Source: Linanthus parryae
Taxonomy: Eukaryota > Streptophyta > Magnoliopsida > Ericales > Polemoniaceae
Reading direction: 5' to 3'
DNA: 64,000 nt
Assembly: GCA_023055425.1 (NCBI GenBank)
Contig: JALGPY010000003.1
Span: 16,675,001 to 16,739,000 of the forward strand
Shown here in pieces: positions 1 to 12,500 of the stretch; position 1 is the first letter of the stretch, and each line of letters starts with the position of its first letter. The notes beneath the pieces were generated by a model. It had not been told where the DNA came from. It saw nothing but the letters and a program-made list of their open reading frames with translations, and did not search any database. Both the position numbers and the translations under genes were made by a program.

Positions 1-2060
1 ATGATCAGGAAAATTTTCATTTTCAAAACCAGGAGGTTGTGCTACAAAAATATCTTCTTGTAAATATCCATTCAGAAAAGAACATTTAACCTCCATTTGA
101 TAAAGCTTTATGTGATTGTGAGATGCAAATGCAAGAAGTATTCTAATAGCTTCTAACCTGGCAACAGGAGCAAAAGTCTCCTCATAATCTATGCCTTCTT
201 CCTGATTATATCCTTGAGCTACCAGTGTGGCTTTATTTCTTACCACTTTGCCATTCTCATCAAGCTTGTTTCTGAATACCCATCTAGCTCCAATAACTGG
301 TTTCTCTTTAGGTCTGGGAACCAGATTCCAAACCTTGTTCCTTTCAAACTCATTCAACTCACTCTGCATTGCAATGATCCATTCTGCATCTTATAGAGCT
401 TCCTTGGTATTCTTAGGCTCAATCAAAGATACAAATGCACTAAAAGCACACAAGTTCTTTAACTGTCCTCTTGTCTGAGTTCCAGATGATGGATCTGATA
501 TAATGTTGTCAGCTCGATGGTCTGCAAGGTACTTAAACTTCTTTCTTGGTACCCAGGAGTATTCTCCTTCAAGGCTTTGAGTCCTTGAAACAGTAGAGGG
601 AGCATCATAGAAAGTTTCAGCTTCTGTCACAAGGCTTTGAGATTTTGGTTCAGCAGGAGGTTCAAGGCCTTGAGATTCTGCTGATTGATTTTGTACATTA
701 GTTTTGCCTTTGTCTTCTTTCACAGCATCATCATCTGATTCATGCTTGTTCAAATCTAGATCTGCAAAACTTTCACTCAGAGAATCCTTAGTACTTTCAT
801 CAAAAATTACATGAATGCTCTCTTCCACAATCTTGGTTTTTCTATTATAAACTCTATAAGCTTTGCTAGTTTGAGAATATCCAATAAACACACCTTCATC
901 ACTTCTAGCATCAAACTTACCAAGATTTTCTCTACCATTATTATGCACAAAACAGATACAACCAAAGGGTTTAAAATAAGAAACAATAGGCTTTCTCCCT
1001 TTAAACAGTTCATAGGGAGTCTTTTTCAAAATAGGTCCGATCAAGCATCTATTCAGCACATAATTGGCAGTGTTAACAGCTTCTGCCCATAAAAACTTTG
1101 GAAAATTGCTTTCAAGAAGCATGGTTCTGGACATATCCTCAAGTGTCCTATATTTCCTTTCAACTACTCCATTTTGCTGTGGAGTTCTAGGTGCAGAAAA
1201 GTTGTGTAAAATGCCATGATTTGCACAAAACAAATCAAAGTCAAGTTGATCAAATTCTCTACCATGATCACTTCTAATGGATGCAACATGTAAATTTTTC
1301 AAAGTTTGAAGCTCTTTGCATAGTCTAGAAAATTCAGTTAAAGCTTCAGTTTTGTCTCTAATAAACATCACCCAATTAAATCTAGAATAATCATCAATTA
1401 TAACAAGCATATACCTCTTACCTTTTGGAGTCTGAACTCTCATAGGACTACACAAATCCATATGAAGCAGTTCTAAGGGTCTTGAAGTACTTACAAAGCT
1501 CTTTGGCTAGAATGAGCTTCTGGTCTGTTTACCTTGTACACATGCCTTGCAAACTTCATCATCTGAAAATTTCTGTGATGGTAAACCTCTTACCAAGTCT
1601 TTTGAGATGAGTTTATTCAAAGTATGTATACTAATATGCCCAAGATTTCTGTGCCAAAGCTTGAATCTTCCTTCAAGGCCTTGAGACATTTTAGCTTGTC
1701 ACCTGCAACACTGTTAGTATTCATAGCATATAGATTATATGATCTAGGAGCAGTGAGTATGCAATCACCAGATATCTCATCTTGCACCACACATTTCTCC
1801 TTGTCAAATATAGCTTTATAACCTTTATCACATAACTGAGAGATACTAAGCAAATTATATTTAAGTCCATCTACCAGATAAACATCAGATATAGAATTCG
1901 TAGAACCATTACCAATAATACCTATACCAATGATATTGCATTTTGCTTTGTCACCAAGTGTGATTGTTCCTCCAGATTTTCTGTAAGTTCAGTAAAGAGA
2001 GACTTCTTTCCACTCATGTGTATGGAACATCCACTGTCTAAAATTCGTTTATGATCTTTC
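1..2060 (-). pseudogene. copia pol remnant: protease, integrase, start of reverse transcriptase
   Basis: On the minus strand the protease active-site region (about 2045-1990) reads LDSGCSIHMSG. The integrase zinc region follows (about 1670-1507: H and H in WHRNLGHIS, C and C in EVCKAC). The integrase core (1461-391) holds MDLCSP, RSDHGREF and QQNGVVERK, matching the D, D(35)E catalytic pattern. A linker with three SQ(G/S)LE-like repeats follows. A stop (TAA, 393-391) interrupts the reading just before RT, and RT sequence then continues to the window edge with QPPGFE near base 30. The edge cuts the element before the YVDD box. Further stops between protease and integrase make this a pseudogene. 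In a working element this polyprotein would do cleavage, reverse transcription and integration. Confidence 0.8.
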
Positions 2061-2090
2061 AAGGCCTTGGTGACATCCTGCAAAAATAAA

Positions 2091-3941
2091 TCATTGCCTT
2101 AACAGGCTGTTAGACCAAGTGCAGAACTTTGAGTCATACTCAGAATCAGCCATATTTGGTGGCCTAATTCCTTTTGGAATCCAAATTTGCCTAACCTGTC
2201 CCTTAAGCTGATAAGGATAAGTATTCCTCATAATATGAGGTTCTGATCTTCTGAAGGGACAAGTTAATCTGACATGACCAATTTTTCCACAGTAATGACA
2301 TTTTGGAGAATGACTGCTACCAGATTTGACAAAAGTAGTTTGGCCTTTCTTTGGAAAATTTGGATTATAGCCAATCCCACTTTTATGCATTGATTTCAGA
2401 CTTCCTCCAAGAATGAGATTCAGATTATGTTCTGAGCCTGTAAACCTAGCTAGGACCTTCTTGGACTCTTCAAGTTCTCAGTCAAAGAGAAGATCTGTTG
2501 TTCTAAATTCTCAGAATGAGTCTTTAGATCAGCATATCTTTCATTTAAAAGAGTGTTTTGATCAACAACCTCTTTTATCTGTGCCTTCAAGACTTTGAAC
2601 CTGCTGTCGAAGGCCTTGAAGTCTTTTTCCAGCTTTGTCTTAGAAACTTCAACAGTTTTGTTTGAAAACACAATGTCTAGGTTTTCTTTTACCTGCTCAT
2701 GAATCTTAATCTTTAAAGAAGAAATCTCATTTCTATAACTTTCCTCATTTAAAAACATACTTTTGAGAATTTCAGGAAGTACATCAGAAGGACTAGCAAG
2801 TAAATTTTTTACCATATCTTCAATGTGTCTGTCTGATGAATTTTCCTCATCATGCTTTGCCATGAAGCATAGGTTTGCTTGCTCTTCTTCTGTGTCTGAG
2901 TCACTTGATGAATCAGAATCACTCCAAGAATCCATCATGGCTTTCTTCCTTCTGTTTTCACTATCTTTCTTCTGAAAGTTCATGTTGTTCTTTTGTGGAC
3001 AGTCCCTTACTAAATGATCTGCATCACCACACTCAAAATAATTCATTACTTTAGTTTTATGTGACTGTGATGAAGATTTACCTTTGTAATCCTAGCTGCA
3101 TGAGGGTCTTGATCTTTCTCTGTTGTAACTTTTTGAGAATCCTGGCCAAGGCCATGCAGATCAATGCTAAAGCCTCTTCATCAGGCTCATCCTCAGTCTC
3201 AAGGCTTTGAGACTTTTCACTATCTTTTTCCTTAAGTGCTAGGTTCCTGATATTTTCACTCAAATCACCTTCCATATCCTTCATAGACATTTCATGAGTG
3301 AGCAGATTTCCTTGTAGATCATCTAGCTGAAGAAGACTCAAGTTCTGAGCTTCCTCAATGGCTGTTGTCTTTGGCTCCCACTTGGCTTTTGGCAAACTTC
3401 TCAGAATCTTTCTGACCTTCTCTTAATTTGAGAACTTCTTTCCCAATGACTCCAGATTGTTCACCACATCAGTGAATCTTTTGAACATCTCCTTGATGGT
3501 CTCATCTGAATTCATCTTGAACAACTCATATTGCCTCAGAAGTATGTTGACTTTTGTCTGCTTAACCTGGCTTGTTCCTTCATATGTAACCACCAGTTTA
3601 TCCCATACTTCTTTGGCACTCTTTCAGTTTGATACTCTGTTGAACTCATCTGCATTTAAAGCACAGTATAACAGATTCATAGCCTTGTAATTTTTTGATA
3701 CCTTTTCCAGTTCAGTGACTGATAGATTTTCCTCAGACTTGATACATCTGACTCCATCAATTGTTGTGTAGTATTCATGAGGACCATTCTGAACTATTGA
3801 CCATAGTTCCATGTCTTGATCTATGATAAACATCTTCATCAATGTCTTCCAATGCATGAAGTTATCACCACAAAACAATGGAGGTCTGTTGGCTGCCCTT
3901 CCTTGTGAGAATCCACCATCTCCTACATTACTCATAGTCAC
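2091..3941 (-). pseudogene. copia gag remnant with coiled coil and zinc knuckles
   Basis: The minus-strand start at 3941 (MTMSNVGDGGFSQGR) follows the PBS by about 30 bases, as expected for gag. The first 100 residues hold the copia gag pattern (FCGDNFMHWKTLM). Gag sequence is then broken by a TGA near 3624 and a TAA near 3424, with continuing homologous text between them. The 3046-2450 segment holds a degenerate zinc knuckle (ECGDADHLVRDC) followed by an acidic Ser-Asp stretch and a long heptad-rich segment that should form a coiled coil. The 2390-2091 segment carries an intact CX2CX4HX4C knuckle (CHYCGKIGHVRLTC). Function in a live element: the nucleocapsid that packages retrotransposon RNA. 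Confidence 0.75.
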
Positions 3942-3972
3942 CAGATTGTTAGATCTAAAAACAGTGACACAA

Positions 3973-3984
3973 GCTCTGAAACCA
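3973..3984 (-). promoter_or_regulatory. primer-binding site of Copia-0
   Basis: The minus strand reads TGGTTTCAGAGC, one change from the initiator-Met tRNA complement TGGTATCAGAGC used by most plant copia elements. It lies about ten bases inside the proposed LTR end. That gap is longer than usual, so the LTR border may be a few bases off. Confidence 0.7.
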
Positions 3985-3994
3985 ATTTAAAGGG

Positions 3995-5488
3995 TGTAAT
4001 GTAGACTAAATACAGGACCTAAATACTCTAGAAGGGGGGGGGGTTGAATAGAGTATGAAAACTTTTTGCAAAACTTGAAGTTTAACAGAAATACTTTGTG
4101 TGAAACTCAAATCTCAAGGCCTTGAGATTTTAGTAAACTGTCTGAAACTTACAAAGGCAAAATAGTAAGCTTCAAGGCCTTGAACTGTAAACAATTCTAA
4201 ACAGCTTTTGAACCCTAGTTTGATTTGAGTTGTGTGCAGCAGATAATAATCAACTGTAAAGTAAATAACACAAAGCAATTTACTGAGTTCAGTCCCAATG
4301 GACCTAATCTCTGCCTGAGGGATCTAATCCACCAGGATTGGGCAAACACTTCTTATTACTCACACAGAAACAACCCTTGATCTTCAAGCCTAAGTGATTT
4401 CCCTTACACCTATACAGCTTGTGGTTCCAAACCTATCTAGTTCCAGCTACTAACTGTTGAGCTAACAAGAACCTCTTGTTGTTCACTTGAACAACCAACC
4501 ACTAGGTTAAGTGAGGTTTTAGATAATCAAGAGATACACAGATAGAAGTACAAGTGAAGAACACAGTATGAAGATAAGCTTTTGAAGCCTTGATGTGTTC
4601 TTCTGGAAAACTGGATTGATTTGATCTTCAGGAATCTGGAATGAAGCTTGAATGATTGTGTGTTTGAATGAATGATCTCCCACGATTTTGTCACACCTCT
4701 CTGAGTATTCTGCAAGCCTGTCTCTCCTTCAAAATTCAAACCAGTCTCTTTTATCCACAGCTGCAACTGATTGAGAGATTTTAGGATCTAAGTTCCTACA
4801 AATCCTCTTTCTGTTTTCAACTGAAATTCAAACAGCTTCAAGTGGATATCTGGTGGAGTTTGTTGAGATTGCTCCTGCACGTTTAACAACCCTGAAACAG
4901 CATTGAAACACAGCAACAACAAAATCCAGACAGATAACAGTGCTATGACTATTTGGTTATACAGTTTCTGATAAAACTGTTTAACAGACTTAGAACAATA
5001 ACCTGTATATCTTAAAACATATGAATCACGAAAAACAAGTTTAAGACGCTTAGAAGTGAGTAAATAATCACAATACTAAGAATCACAACCTGCAAGAAAG
5101 AATCAACTAAGTTCTGTAAAAACTGTCAGTAGCTCAAGGCACATCTCAAGGCCTTGGAGCTCTGAGCCTGCTTCACAGAATTTCAAAGTTAAACCCAAAT
5201 AACTTTGATTCTTCCTGTTCTGACCATCTACAATTGTGTTAGATATATAAATAGGGTAATCCAAAAGTATATGCAGTAAACCACTGATTTGTATAATCAG
5301 ATATCCAATCTGCAGCACAGAATTTTTAGAACATATAGCAGAATAGAATAACTTAAGGCTTTGAAGTTCAGTCAATATCTCAAGACCTTGAGATAACTTA
5401 AATGATTTGCTGCTTATGTCTTGGTCTTTGTCTTTCATCACTCAAAACAATTACCAACCAAAACACATTCAGGGATCTTGACTCAACA
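3995..5488 (-). repeat. LTR of Copia-0 (about 1.5 kb)
   Basis: On the minus strand it begins TGTTGAGTCAAGATCC at 5488 and ends in TACA next to the PBS, giving TG...CA termini. It has no long protein-coding potential. Several CTCAAGGCCTTGAG-like motifs lie inside (near 4112, 4171, 5148, 5378). Only one LTR is in the window, so identity to its partner cannot be judged. A G8 run lies near 4033. Confidence 0.7.
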
Positions 5489-6504
5489 CCCACTTTAACC
5501 CGAATTCATCCCCGACGAACTCCTACTTCTCGCCGGATTTCTCCATCCTAAATCCTATTTAAACCCCCTCAAACCCAGAGCAAAAACCCACGCCCAAACC
5601 TCTCTCTCGCTCGTACTCTCTCTCTCTCTCGATCTCTTTGCTCTGTTTCGCGCCGAGCAAACCCAGCCGAAGCCTAGGTCCGACGAGCGAACCCACGTCC
5701 GGCGAAGGCCAGCCCGACGCCGTCCGCCTCCATTCCACCGTGAGCCACCGCCGTCCGTCCCTTCCACCGCCGATATCCCCATCGTCACCATTGTCCTCTT
5801 CTCTGTTCGGGTAAGAAGAGCAACCCGTCATAGACTTTCTTTCTTTTCTTATTTTGTTTTTTTTTTTTTATTATTAACACTAAGAAACTGTTAACTCATA
5901 TTAATAGTGTCTGGGTAGAAACAATAAGTAGGGTAGTGGCCCGTGGTTAAGGCGATTGTTAGTATTAAGGTTGGTCTTGGGTTCGAATCTCATAGTTGAC
6001 AACTATTTTTTTTACTACTCTACACTCAATATTTAAAAGAGAAGTTTTGGGGGAATGAAAGCCTTGTTAAAACACTTGAGAATTATTTCTTTAGGAAGTT
6101 TATTTTCTTGTTTAATGGTTAATCTTTTGAAAAATAATACTCTTGGGTTATGCTTTATAGTACTAAAATTAGATAATATTATAAGCTATGTTTTACGATA
6201 GTAAACAATAGTCCGTATAAATCACGTTTTCATAATAGAATTATTATTATTAAAGTTGGGGAAATAATAAGGGGGTTACACTTGCATTGCATATAGGACT
6301 TGTTTGTATTTGTGTGTTAGCGATAATTGATTAGAATATTATCGAATTGTCGGAAACGAATTCTCCGACGAAGGATATGTAGAATACTACGATTGATTTG
6401 ATGTGGTTGCTATTTGTCAAGGTAAGTAAACATGCCAGGCCTAGCGCCCTTTCCTTCTTTCGTGTCTACACGATATTTTATTAATGCGTCTCAAACTGTG
6501 TTTC
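5489..6504 (+). repeat. gypsy (chromovirus-like) LTR, left half
   Basis: This piece is bounded left by the Copia-0 LTR and right by the Angela-1 target site. It contains a CCTATTTAAACCCCC promoter-like stretch near 5556, a CT-rich leader, and a possible splice donor (GGGTAAGA) near 5809. The matching right half is 14933-15809, which ends GGGTGTTACA, a typical end of plant chromovirus LTRs. The start of the LTR was lost or displaced by Copia-0. An alternative is that 5550-5820 is the 5' leader of a broken host gene: the short minus-strand reading frames here show no known domain. Confidence 0.45.
5928..6020 (+). repeat. possible tRNA-derived SINE fragment
   Basis: GTGGCCCGTGGTTAAGGCG resembles a Pol III box A, and GGGTTCGAATCT about 45 bases later resembles box B (GGTTCGAANCC). 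A T-run follows. The spacing fits a tRNA-related SINE head. No clear 3' end or target duplication was seen, so this is tentative. Confidence 0.35.
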
Positions 6505-7933
6505 TGTTGGAATAGATGCCCTAGAGGCAATCTAGTTTAGTATGAATTTGTATATGGCTAGAAAATTCATTTATTATTTATTGGATATTTAATATAATGA
6601 AGTCCTTAGATTTACAATTGTGTTGTTTATCTTAAATATCCCTAGTCAAGTATAATGATTAAATGGGACAATCATCTATAGACTAGTATGGGGTTGGATT
6701 GATATGGAGATATCACGATCCAACACATAGGTGTGCATTACGGAATGTTGCACTAGATTGACCCATCTCCGAGAAGGCTACATACATGTTATGTTGAGTC
6801 ACAAGTGCTTCTCGCGGTGCAATGGTATTGTCGTCCTTAGACTTGAAGTCACTAGATATTCTAGTTGTGGATCATTGTGATCTTGGTAGCGTTAAACGCT
6901 ACACCGTAACTGGGTAGTTATAAAGGCGTGTACTGGATACAATGAGAAGCAAGCTTAGAGATCGTAGTGGACGTAAAGAGGATTTGCCCCTCCCACATAA
7001 CGGGAGCAAATATCCTAGGCCACTCGAGGGATAGTGCTTATAGAATGTCTGGCCAGACTCAAATAAATCAATATAGGATATTGATGTTATTTGCACGAAT
7101 AAGGCTATTCCCATGGATCGAGAAACTATGGATTGGATATACGGGTGTGACTTGTATGTCTCGTGTCCAATCCGGATATGGAGGCAAAGGGATGAGACAA
7201 TTACTTGTACAAGGTTGTCAAGATGACTATTCTATTAGTTGGCTAGAATGGATGTTTTGCTAGAGACCGCTCCATATTAGCAAATAGTTGCTACCAACTA
7301 GATAGAACCTATGGGGTCACACGCTATATAGAGTTGAACTAGATTTGGGAATTAATTAATTGGATTAATTAATTAGAAGGATCAATTTGCAAACCCTTGC
7401 AAACTTAGTAGGGACTAATTTGCAAGGAAGGGACTAAATTGAATTCTAGTTGGACTAGAATAAGTCCTTTAGGTAGTTAACAAGGAGTTGTTGGACTATA
7501 TAAAGGACCCTCCTTCCTTCCTTCCTCATAACTTATTCTCATTAGTGAACATAACAAGAGTGGGAGAGAACAAAAGGAGAGAGAGCTAGCAACAAGAAGG
7601 GCCGACGCCGCCCCTTGCCGCCGCCCTCGTCCCCGTCGGCCAAAAGAGGCCGAAAGCCTCTTTTGTCTCGTTTTGCGTGATTAGTTCTTCCTCTTCCTAA
7701 TCCGGGCTAGCACCAAGGAGTTTGGGAGATCTAGGATCAACTCTAGGCGTGGATCAACTATAGAGAACGTGACATTATTCGCGTTTGAAGTCATCAAGGA
7801 GAACCCAAAGGTGTGTTTATGATTTCTTACCTTTACTATCGTTATGTCTCTAGACTTGTGATCCTTGGAGGGTTTTGCATGGTTTATGTTTGATTATGCT
7901 TCCGTTGTGCGATCCATGAATCAAAACCCAACA
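6505..7933 (+). repeat. 5' LTR of Angela-1
   Basis: It runs TGTTGG...CCAACA with 6-bp inverted ends. A TATATAAA box at 7497-7504 is followed by the purine-rich likely transcript start. It is nearly identical to the 3' LTR at 13499-14927. Confidence 0.95.
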
Positions 7934-7934
7934 G

Positions 7935-7946
7935 TGGTATCAAAGC
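7935..7946 (+). promoter_or_regulatory. primer-binding site of Angela-1, one base changed
   Basis: It reads TGGTATCAAAGC one base after the LTR. The usual initiator-Met complement, present in Angela-2 at 38634, is TGGTATCAGAGC. Confidence 0.85.
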
Positions 7947-9566
7947 CACAGGTCATAGAGCATAAACGTAGTTTATGTGTTACGTTTTGTTGTTTTACAC
8001 CTTAATTTGATTGTTCATCGCGTAAAAACAAGACAAATCAAGCATGGGATGCAATTTGTCAACAATTAATCATAACAAGATCCAATTTTTGCATTGGATG
8101 CATGAATTGAGTTTGAGAAATTTTAGGATCTTAGATCTAGGGTTTGGGCATCCTTGGGGAAGAAGGAGTTCTCCCAAAACAAGGAAACAACCAAACTTGG
8201 GCACCAAGCAAGGGAGTTGTTTTGGAAACAACTCCCATAGAAGGGTTCGGCCCCCCTAGGGACCGCCCCCTTGCTTGCCGCCCAAGCTTGGGAGCCCTAA
8301 GGGGCCGGGCGGCCCTAACCCGCGGGCCTAGCTTGCGGGTTTTGGGCCGGGCCGGTCCTAGGGCCTTGTGGTTCACTTTAATGGGCCCGTGCAATTGGAT
8401 TGTTGGGCCCATGGACCGTTTTAACCCTAGAAATCCTAAAATTAATTAAAATTGACCAAGCGCGTTAAAATTGGATTTTAACTGTTTATGTGCAAATCGC
8501 ATGGTGATTGGATATGGCCTTAGGATGTGGTTTGATGTGGATGTTTAATTTTGTGGTTTGGTTTTACGGCCTGCGAGCTGATCAATTAATTATAATAATT
8601 AATTAGGGTTTTATGGCCTGCGTGCCATTTTTTTCTCAACTTGTGAGATTTATTTTATTTAGTATAGATATTAGCTAGTAATAGATAAAGTAGATTGTTA
8701 GACAAGATTGAAGAAAAGAAGCTCAAAGCCAAAGAAGCCACAAAAGATGGAGCATGGAGCATGGAGCAATCCACATGACTATGAAGGATGGACCAAGAGA
8801 CCAAGACGCATGAAGATGTGTTTGCTTAGGGTTCATAGATAATTCCATTGGCTTGGAATTATCTTAGTCTAGAAAAGGCCATATCCACATCACGTTTAAT
8901 TTCTGTTTTGTGGTTGTTTATTTATTGTCTTATTATTTGTGTGGTTGGTGTATGGATGATGCATGCAATTAGGATAATAAGATAATTAGACAACCCGGAT
9001 CTATTATTTGGAGTTGTGCCCAAACTCAAATAGATAGATTAGTTGATATCGATCAACAAAACAATTAAAAGAATTGAATTTAAAATCCCTCAAAATTTTA
9101 AATATTGTGTTCTTGCCTTCTCGTTATTTAAACACTCATTATCATCATTATTTATCAAGCTCGCACGTAACAATGTGCAATTGTTTAGATAAGAGGTTGA
9201 ACACAACTAGGCTATTAATTTGATTAAGAAACCTAGAGGCAATCAATTGGGATTATCCATAAGGATGGATAAATAAGGAGTTATTTGCCCGATTGAACCA
9301 AGAGTTGCATATGGGATGCAATTGGAATTGTTCCTACCTAAAGTAGTCAAATTATGTGTGACTTGCCAAAGCAAGCTCATAAGGAGATGAAAGATGGATC
9401 TTGGCCCACTAGAAAATATAAGGATATTTTCCGCATTAATATCTTGAGGGTTATTAATCCGTAGAAAAATAGTGGGAGCTATATTTAATAAACTAGCCAT
9501 TATTAAATATAGTCAAAAATTCACAAATACTAAAACTTGCGTATTTTCCTTTTTGTAGAATACAAA
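7947..9566 (+). other. Angela-1 untranslated leader
   Basis: A long leader between PBS and gag start. It includes a very GC-rich, GGGCC-rich stretch (about 8240-8410) capable of strong folding, as in the leaders of BARE-type elements. Compared with Angela-2 it lacks about 45 bases near 9163. Open frames here are short, arise from the GC-rich part, and are not coding. Confidence 0.6.
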
Positions 9567-12500
9567 ATGGCAAACAACTCATCGAGTTCACAACACTCCC
9601 TACGATCTGTCCTTGAGAAGGACAAGCTCTCTGGAACCAACTTTCTTGATTGGTACTGAAACTTGAGAATTGTTCTCAAGCAAGAGAAGAAACTGTACGC
9701 AATAGAGAAGCATGTTCCAGAAGGTCCAGAGAACCAGACGCCTGCTGCCTTAAAGGCGTATCAAAAGCGTGTTGATGACGCTAATGATGTGGCCTGCCTT
9801 ATGCTTTGCACCATGACTTCTGAGCTTCAGAAGCAACACGAAAACATGAATGCAGTCGATATGATCGAACATCTAAAGCAGCTCTTTCAAGAGCAGGCGA
9901 GGGTAGAGAGGTATGAGGTCTCAAAGGCACTGTTCAAATGTCATCTGGCAGAAGGGAACCCGGTGGGACCCCATGTACTCCGAATGATCGGGTACTTGGA
10001 GAATCTCGCCCGGCTTGGGTTCCCGGTCGGCCAAGAGTTGGCAACCGATCTCGTGTTGCAATCGTTGCTCGAGAGTTATGGACAGTTCATTATGAACTAT
10101 AACATGAACGAGATCGTTAAACCACTGCCAGATTTGCTCAACATGTTGAGGACGGCTGAACAAAGCATCAACAAAGGAAAGGGCAAAAGGTTTGCCTCTT
10201 CCTCCAAGGGCAAAGGCAAGTCAGTTGCCAAGTCCAAGGAACCAGCCCTTAAGCCTATTGGTGGCATTGCCAAGGTTGTGACTAAGGGTGAGTGTCACTA
10301 CTGCAGTCAGCCTGGACACTGGAGGAGGAACTGCCCAAAATATCTGGAGGAAAAGAGGCTTGGAATAGTGATTCCACCACCACCAGGTATTTTTGTTGTA
10401 GATGTCAATTTAACTGTCTCTACATCATGGGTATTAGATACTGGATGTGGATCTCATATTTGTCGAAATATGCGGGATCTAAAGAGAAGTAAAAGATTGG
10501 CTAAAGGGGAGGTAGATCTGCGCGTTGGGAATGAAGCAAAGGTTGCTGCGTTGGCCATAGGCGTGTGCGAGCTATCTCTGCCTTCAGGATTAGTTTTAGA
10601 ATTAAATAATTGCTATTTTGTGCCTGCTATGAGCAGAAACATTATTTCTATTTCTTGTTTGGACAAGGAAGGTTTTATTATTTCAATAAAGAACAATTGT
10701 TGTTCCTTTTATTTGAATAATATTCACTACTTTAGTGCGCAATTATTTAATGGACTTTATGTCCTTGATCTAAGCAATCCTGTCTACAACATTAATACCA
10801 AGCGGATTAAAATAAATGATTTAAATCCTGCTTATTTATGGCATTGTCGTTTAGGCCACATAAATGAGAAACGTGTATCTAGACTCCATAAGGATGGATT
10901 ACTAGACTCATTTGATTTTGAATCATATGAGACATGTGAGGCTTGTTTATTGGGAAAAATGACAAAGTCCCCTTTCAATAAGAAAGGTGAGAGGACTAGT
11001 GAGCAATTGGCGCTCATACATACCGATGTGTGTGGGCCATTTGCCACGCCTTCCAGGGGTGGTTATGTCTACTTCATTACATTTACTGATGATTACAGTA
11101 GATATGGACTTGTGTACCTTATGAGGGCAAAATCCGAATCTTTTGAAGTGTTCAAAGAATTCAAGAATGAAGTAGAGAAGCAACTTGGCAAAAGTATCAA
11201 GGCTCTACGATCGGATCGCGGAGGAGAATACTTGAGCCAAGAGTTTGACGACTATCTTAGAGAGTGTGGGATCGTGTCCCAACTCACTCCACCCGGAACG
11301 CCACAATGGAATGGCGTGTCCGAGAGGAGGAATCGAACCCTATTGGATATGGTTCGATCTATGATGTGTCAAACCGATCTTCCATTGTCATTTTGGGGCC
11401 ACGCTATATTAAGTGCAGCTTTCACCATTAATTGTGTTCCATCTAAATCAGTCATGAAGACACCATATGCGATGTGGAGTGGGAGGCGTCCCACACTGTC
11501 GTTCATGAGGATTTGGGGCTGCGATGTCTATGTAAAACGTTTACAGTCAGACAAGCTAGGGCCTAAATCGGATAAGTGTAAGTTTGTGGGGTACCCTAAG
11601 GAAACTAAGGGATACTACTTCTACAATCCAACCGAGAACAAAGTGTTTGTTGCTCGGACCGGCGTGTTTCTAGAAAGAGAATTTGTATCTAAAGAAGCAA
11701 GTGGGAGGAATGTAGAACTTGAAGAAGTTCAAGAACCACAAATCACTGAACTGATTATGGAACATGAACAGGAACCACAAGCAGTTGTGGAGCCACCTGT
11801 TCAGGTAACACAAGAGCTTCGTAGATCTAGTAGAGTGCGCCAGGAACCCGAGAGGTATGGACTTCTCATAACTGATTCCGGTGACACGATGCTCATAGAT
11901 GATGAGCCTACTACCTATGAGGAGGCCATGAGTGGTCCAGACTCTCAGAAGTGGCTGGAAGCCATGAGATCCGAGATGGAATCCATGTATACCAACAAAG
12001 TATGGACTTTGGTGGAACCACCCGATGGGGCGCGGCCCATAGGGTGCAAGTGGGTCTTCAAGAAGAAGATCGACATGGATGGTAATGTGATTACCTATAA
12101 GGGCCGATTGGTGGCTAAAGGATTCAGACAGATTCATGGTATTGACTATGACGAAACCTTTTCACCAGTCGCAATGACCAAATCCATCCGAATCCTACTT
12201 GCGATTGCAGCATACCACGACTATGAGATTTGGCAGATGGATGTCAAAACAGCATTCCTTTATGGGAATCTCCTCGAGGACGTGTATATGATACAGCCGG
12301 AGGGTTTTGAGGATCCAAAGCAAGCCAACAAAGTCTGTAAGCTGCAACGATCCATTTATGGATTGAAGCAAGCTTCTAGGAGTTGGAATCGACGTTTTGA
12401 TGAAGTGGTCAAAGAGTTTGGCTTCATCAGAAACGAAGATGAGTCTTGTGTTTACAAGAAGGTTAGTGGGAGCTCTGTAGCTTTTCTGGTCTTGTATGTG

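Larger units (their letters stand above)
1..5488 (-). mobile_element. Ty1-copia retrotransposon (SIRE/Tork type), partial, 'Copia-0'
   Basis: Read on the minus strand this is LTR (5488-3995), a primer-binding site, gag, protease, integrase and the first part of reverse transcriptase, running off the left window edge. The order gag-PR-IN-RT is diagnostic for Ty1-copia. A long coiled-coil gag with two zinc-knuckle regions resembles the SIRE/Tork side of the superfamily; that lineage call is inference. The element is dead: gag and pol carry several stops and frame changes. Bases 5489-5493 would hold one target-site copy; the other lies outside the window. The whole element, LTR and coding parts alike, is peppered with a CAAGGCCTTG-type motif. 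Confidence 0.85.

Noticed and set aside
5555..5831. Arg/Gly-rich minus-strand frames that could be a host exon
   Set aside because: Low-complexity GC-rich leader DNA within a probable gypsy LTR; no domain and no splice-supported continuation on that strand.
5928..6020. A functional tRNA gene suggested by box A and box B-like words
   Set aside because: No cloverleaf can be formed with proper acceptor and anticodon stems; kept only as a possible SINE fragment.
6899..7263. Frames on both strands in the Angela LTRs, recurring at 13893-14257 and 37614-37896
   Set aside because: They recur because LTRs are copies; no known domain and no codon-level conservation beyond DNA identity.
8044..8449. 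Overlapping open frames on both strands in the Angela-1 leader (and 38743-39126 in Angela-2)
   Set aside because: They fall in a GGGCC-rich untranslated leader and show no domain; similar frames exist on both strands, as expected from base composition.
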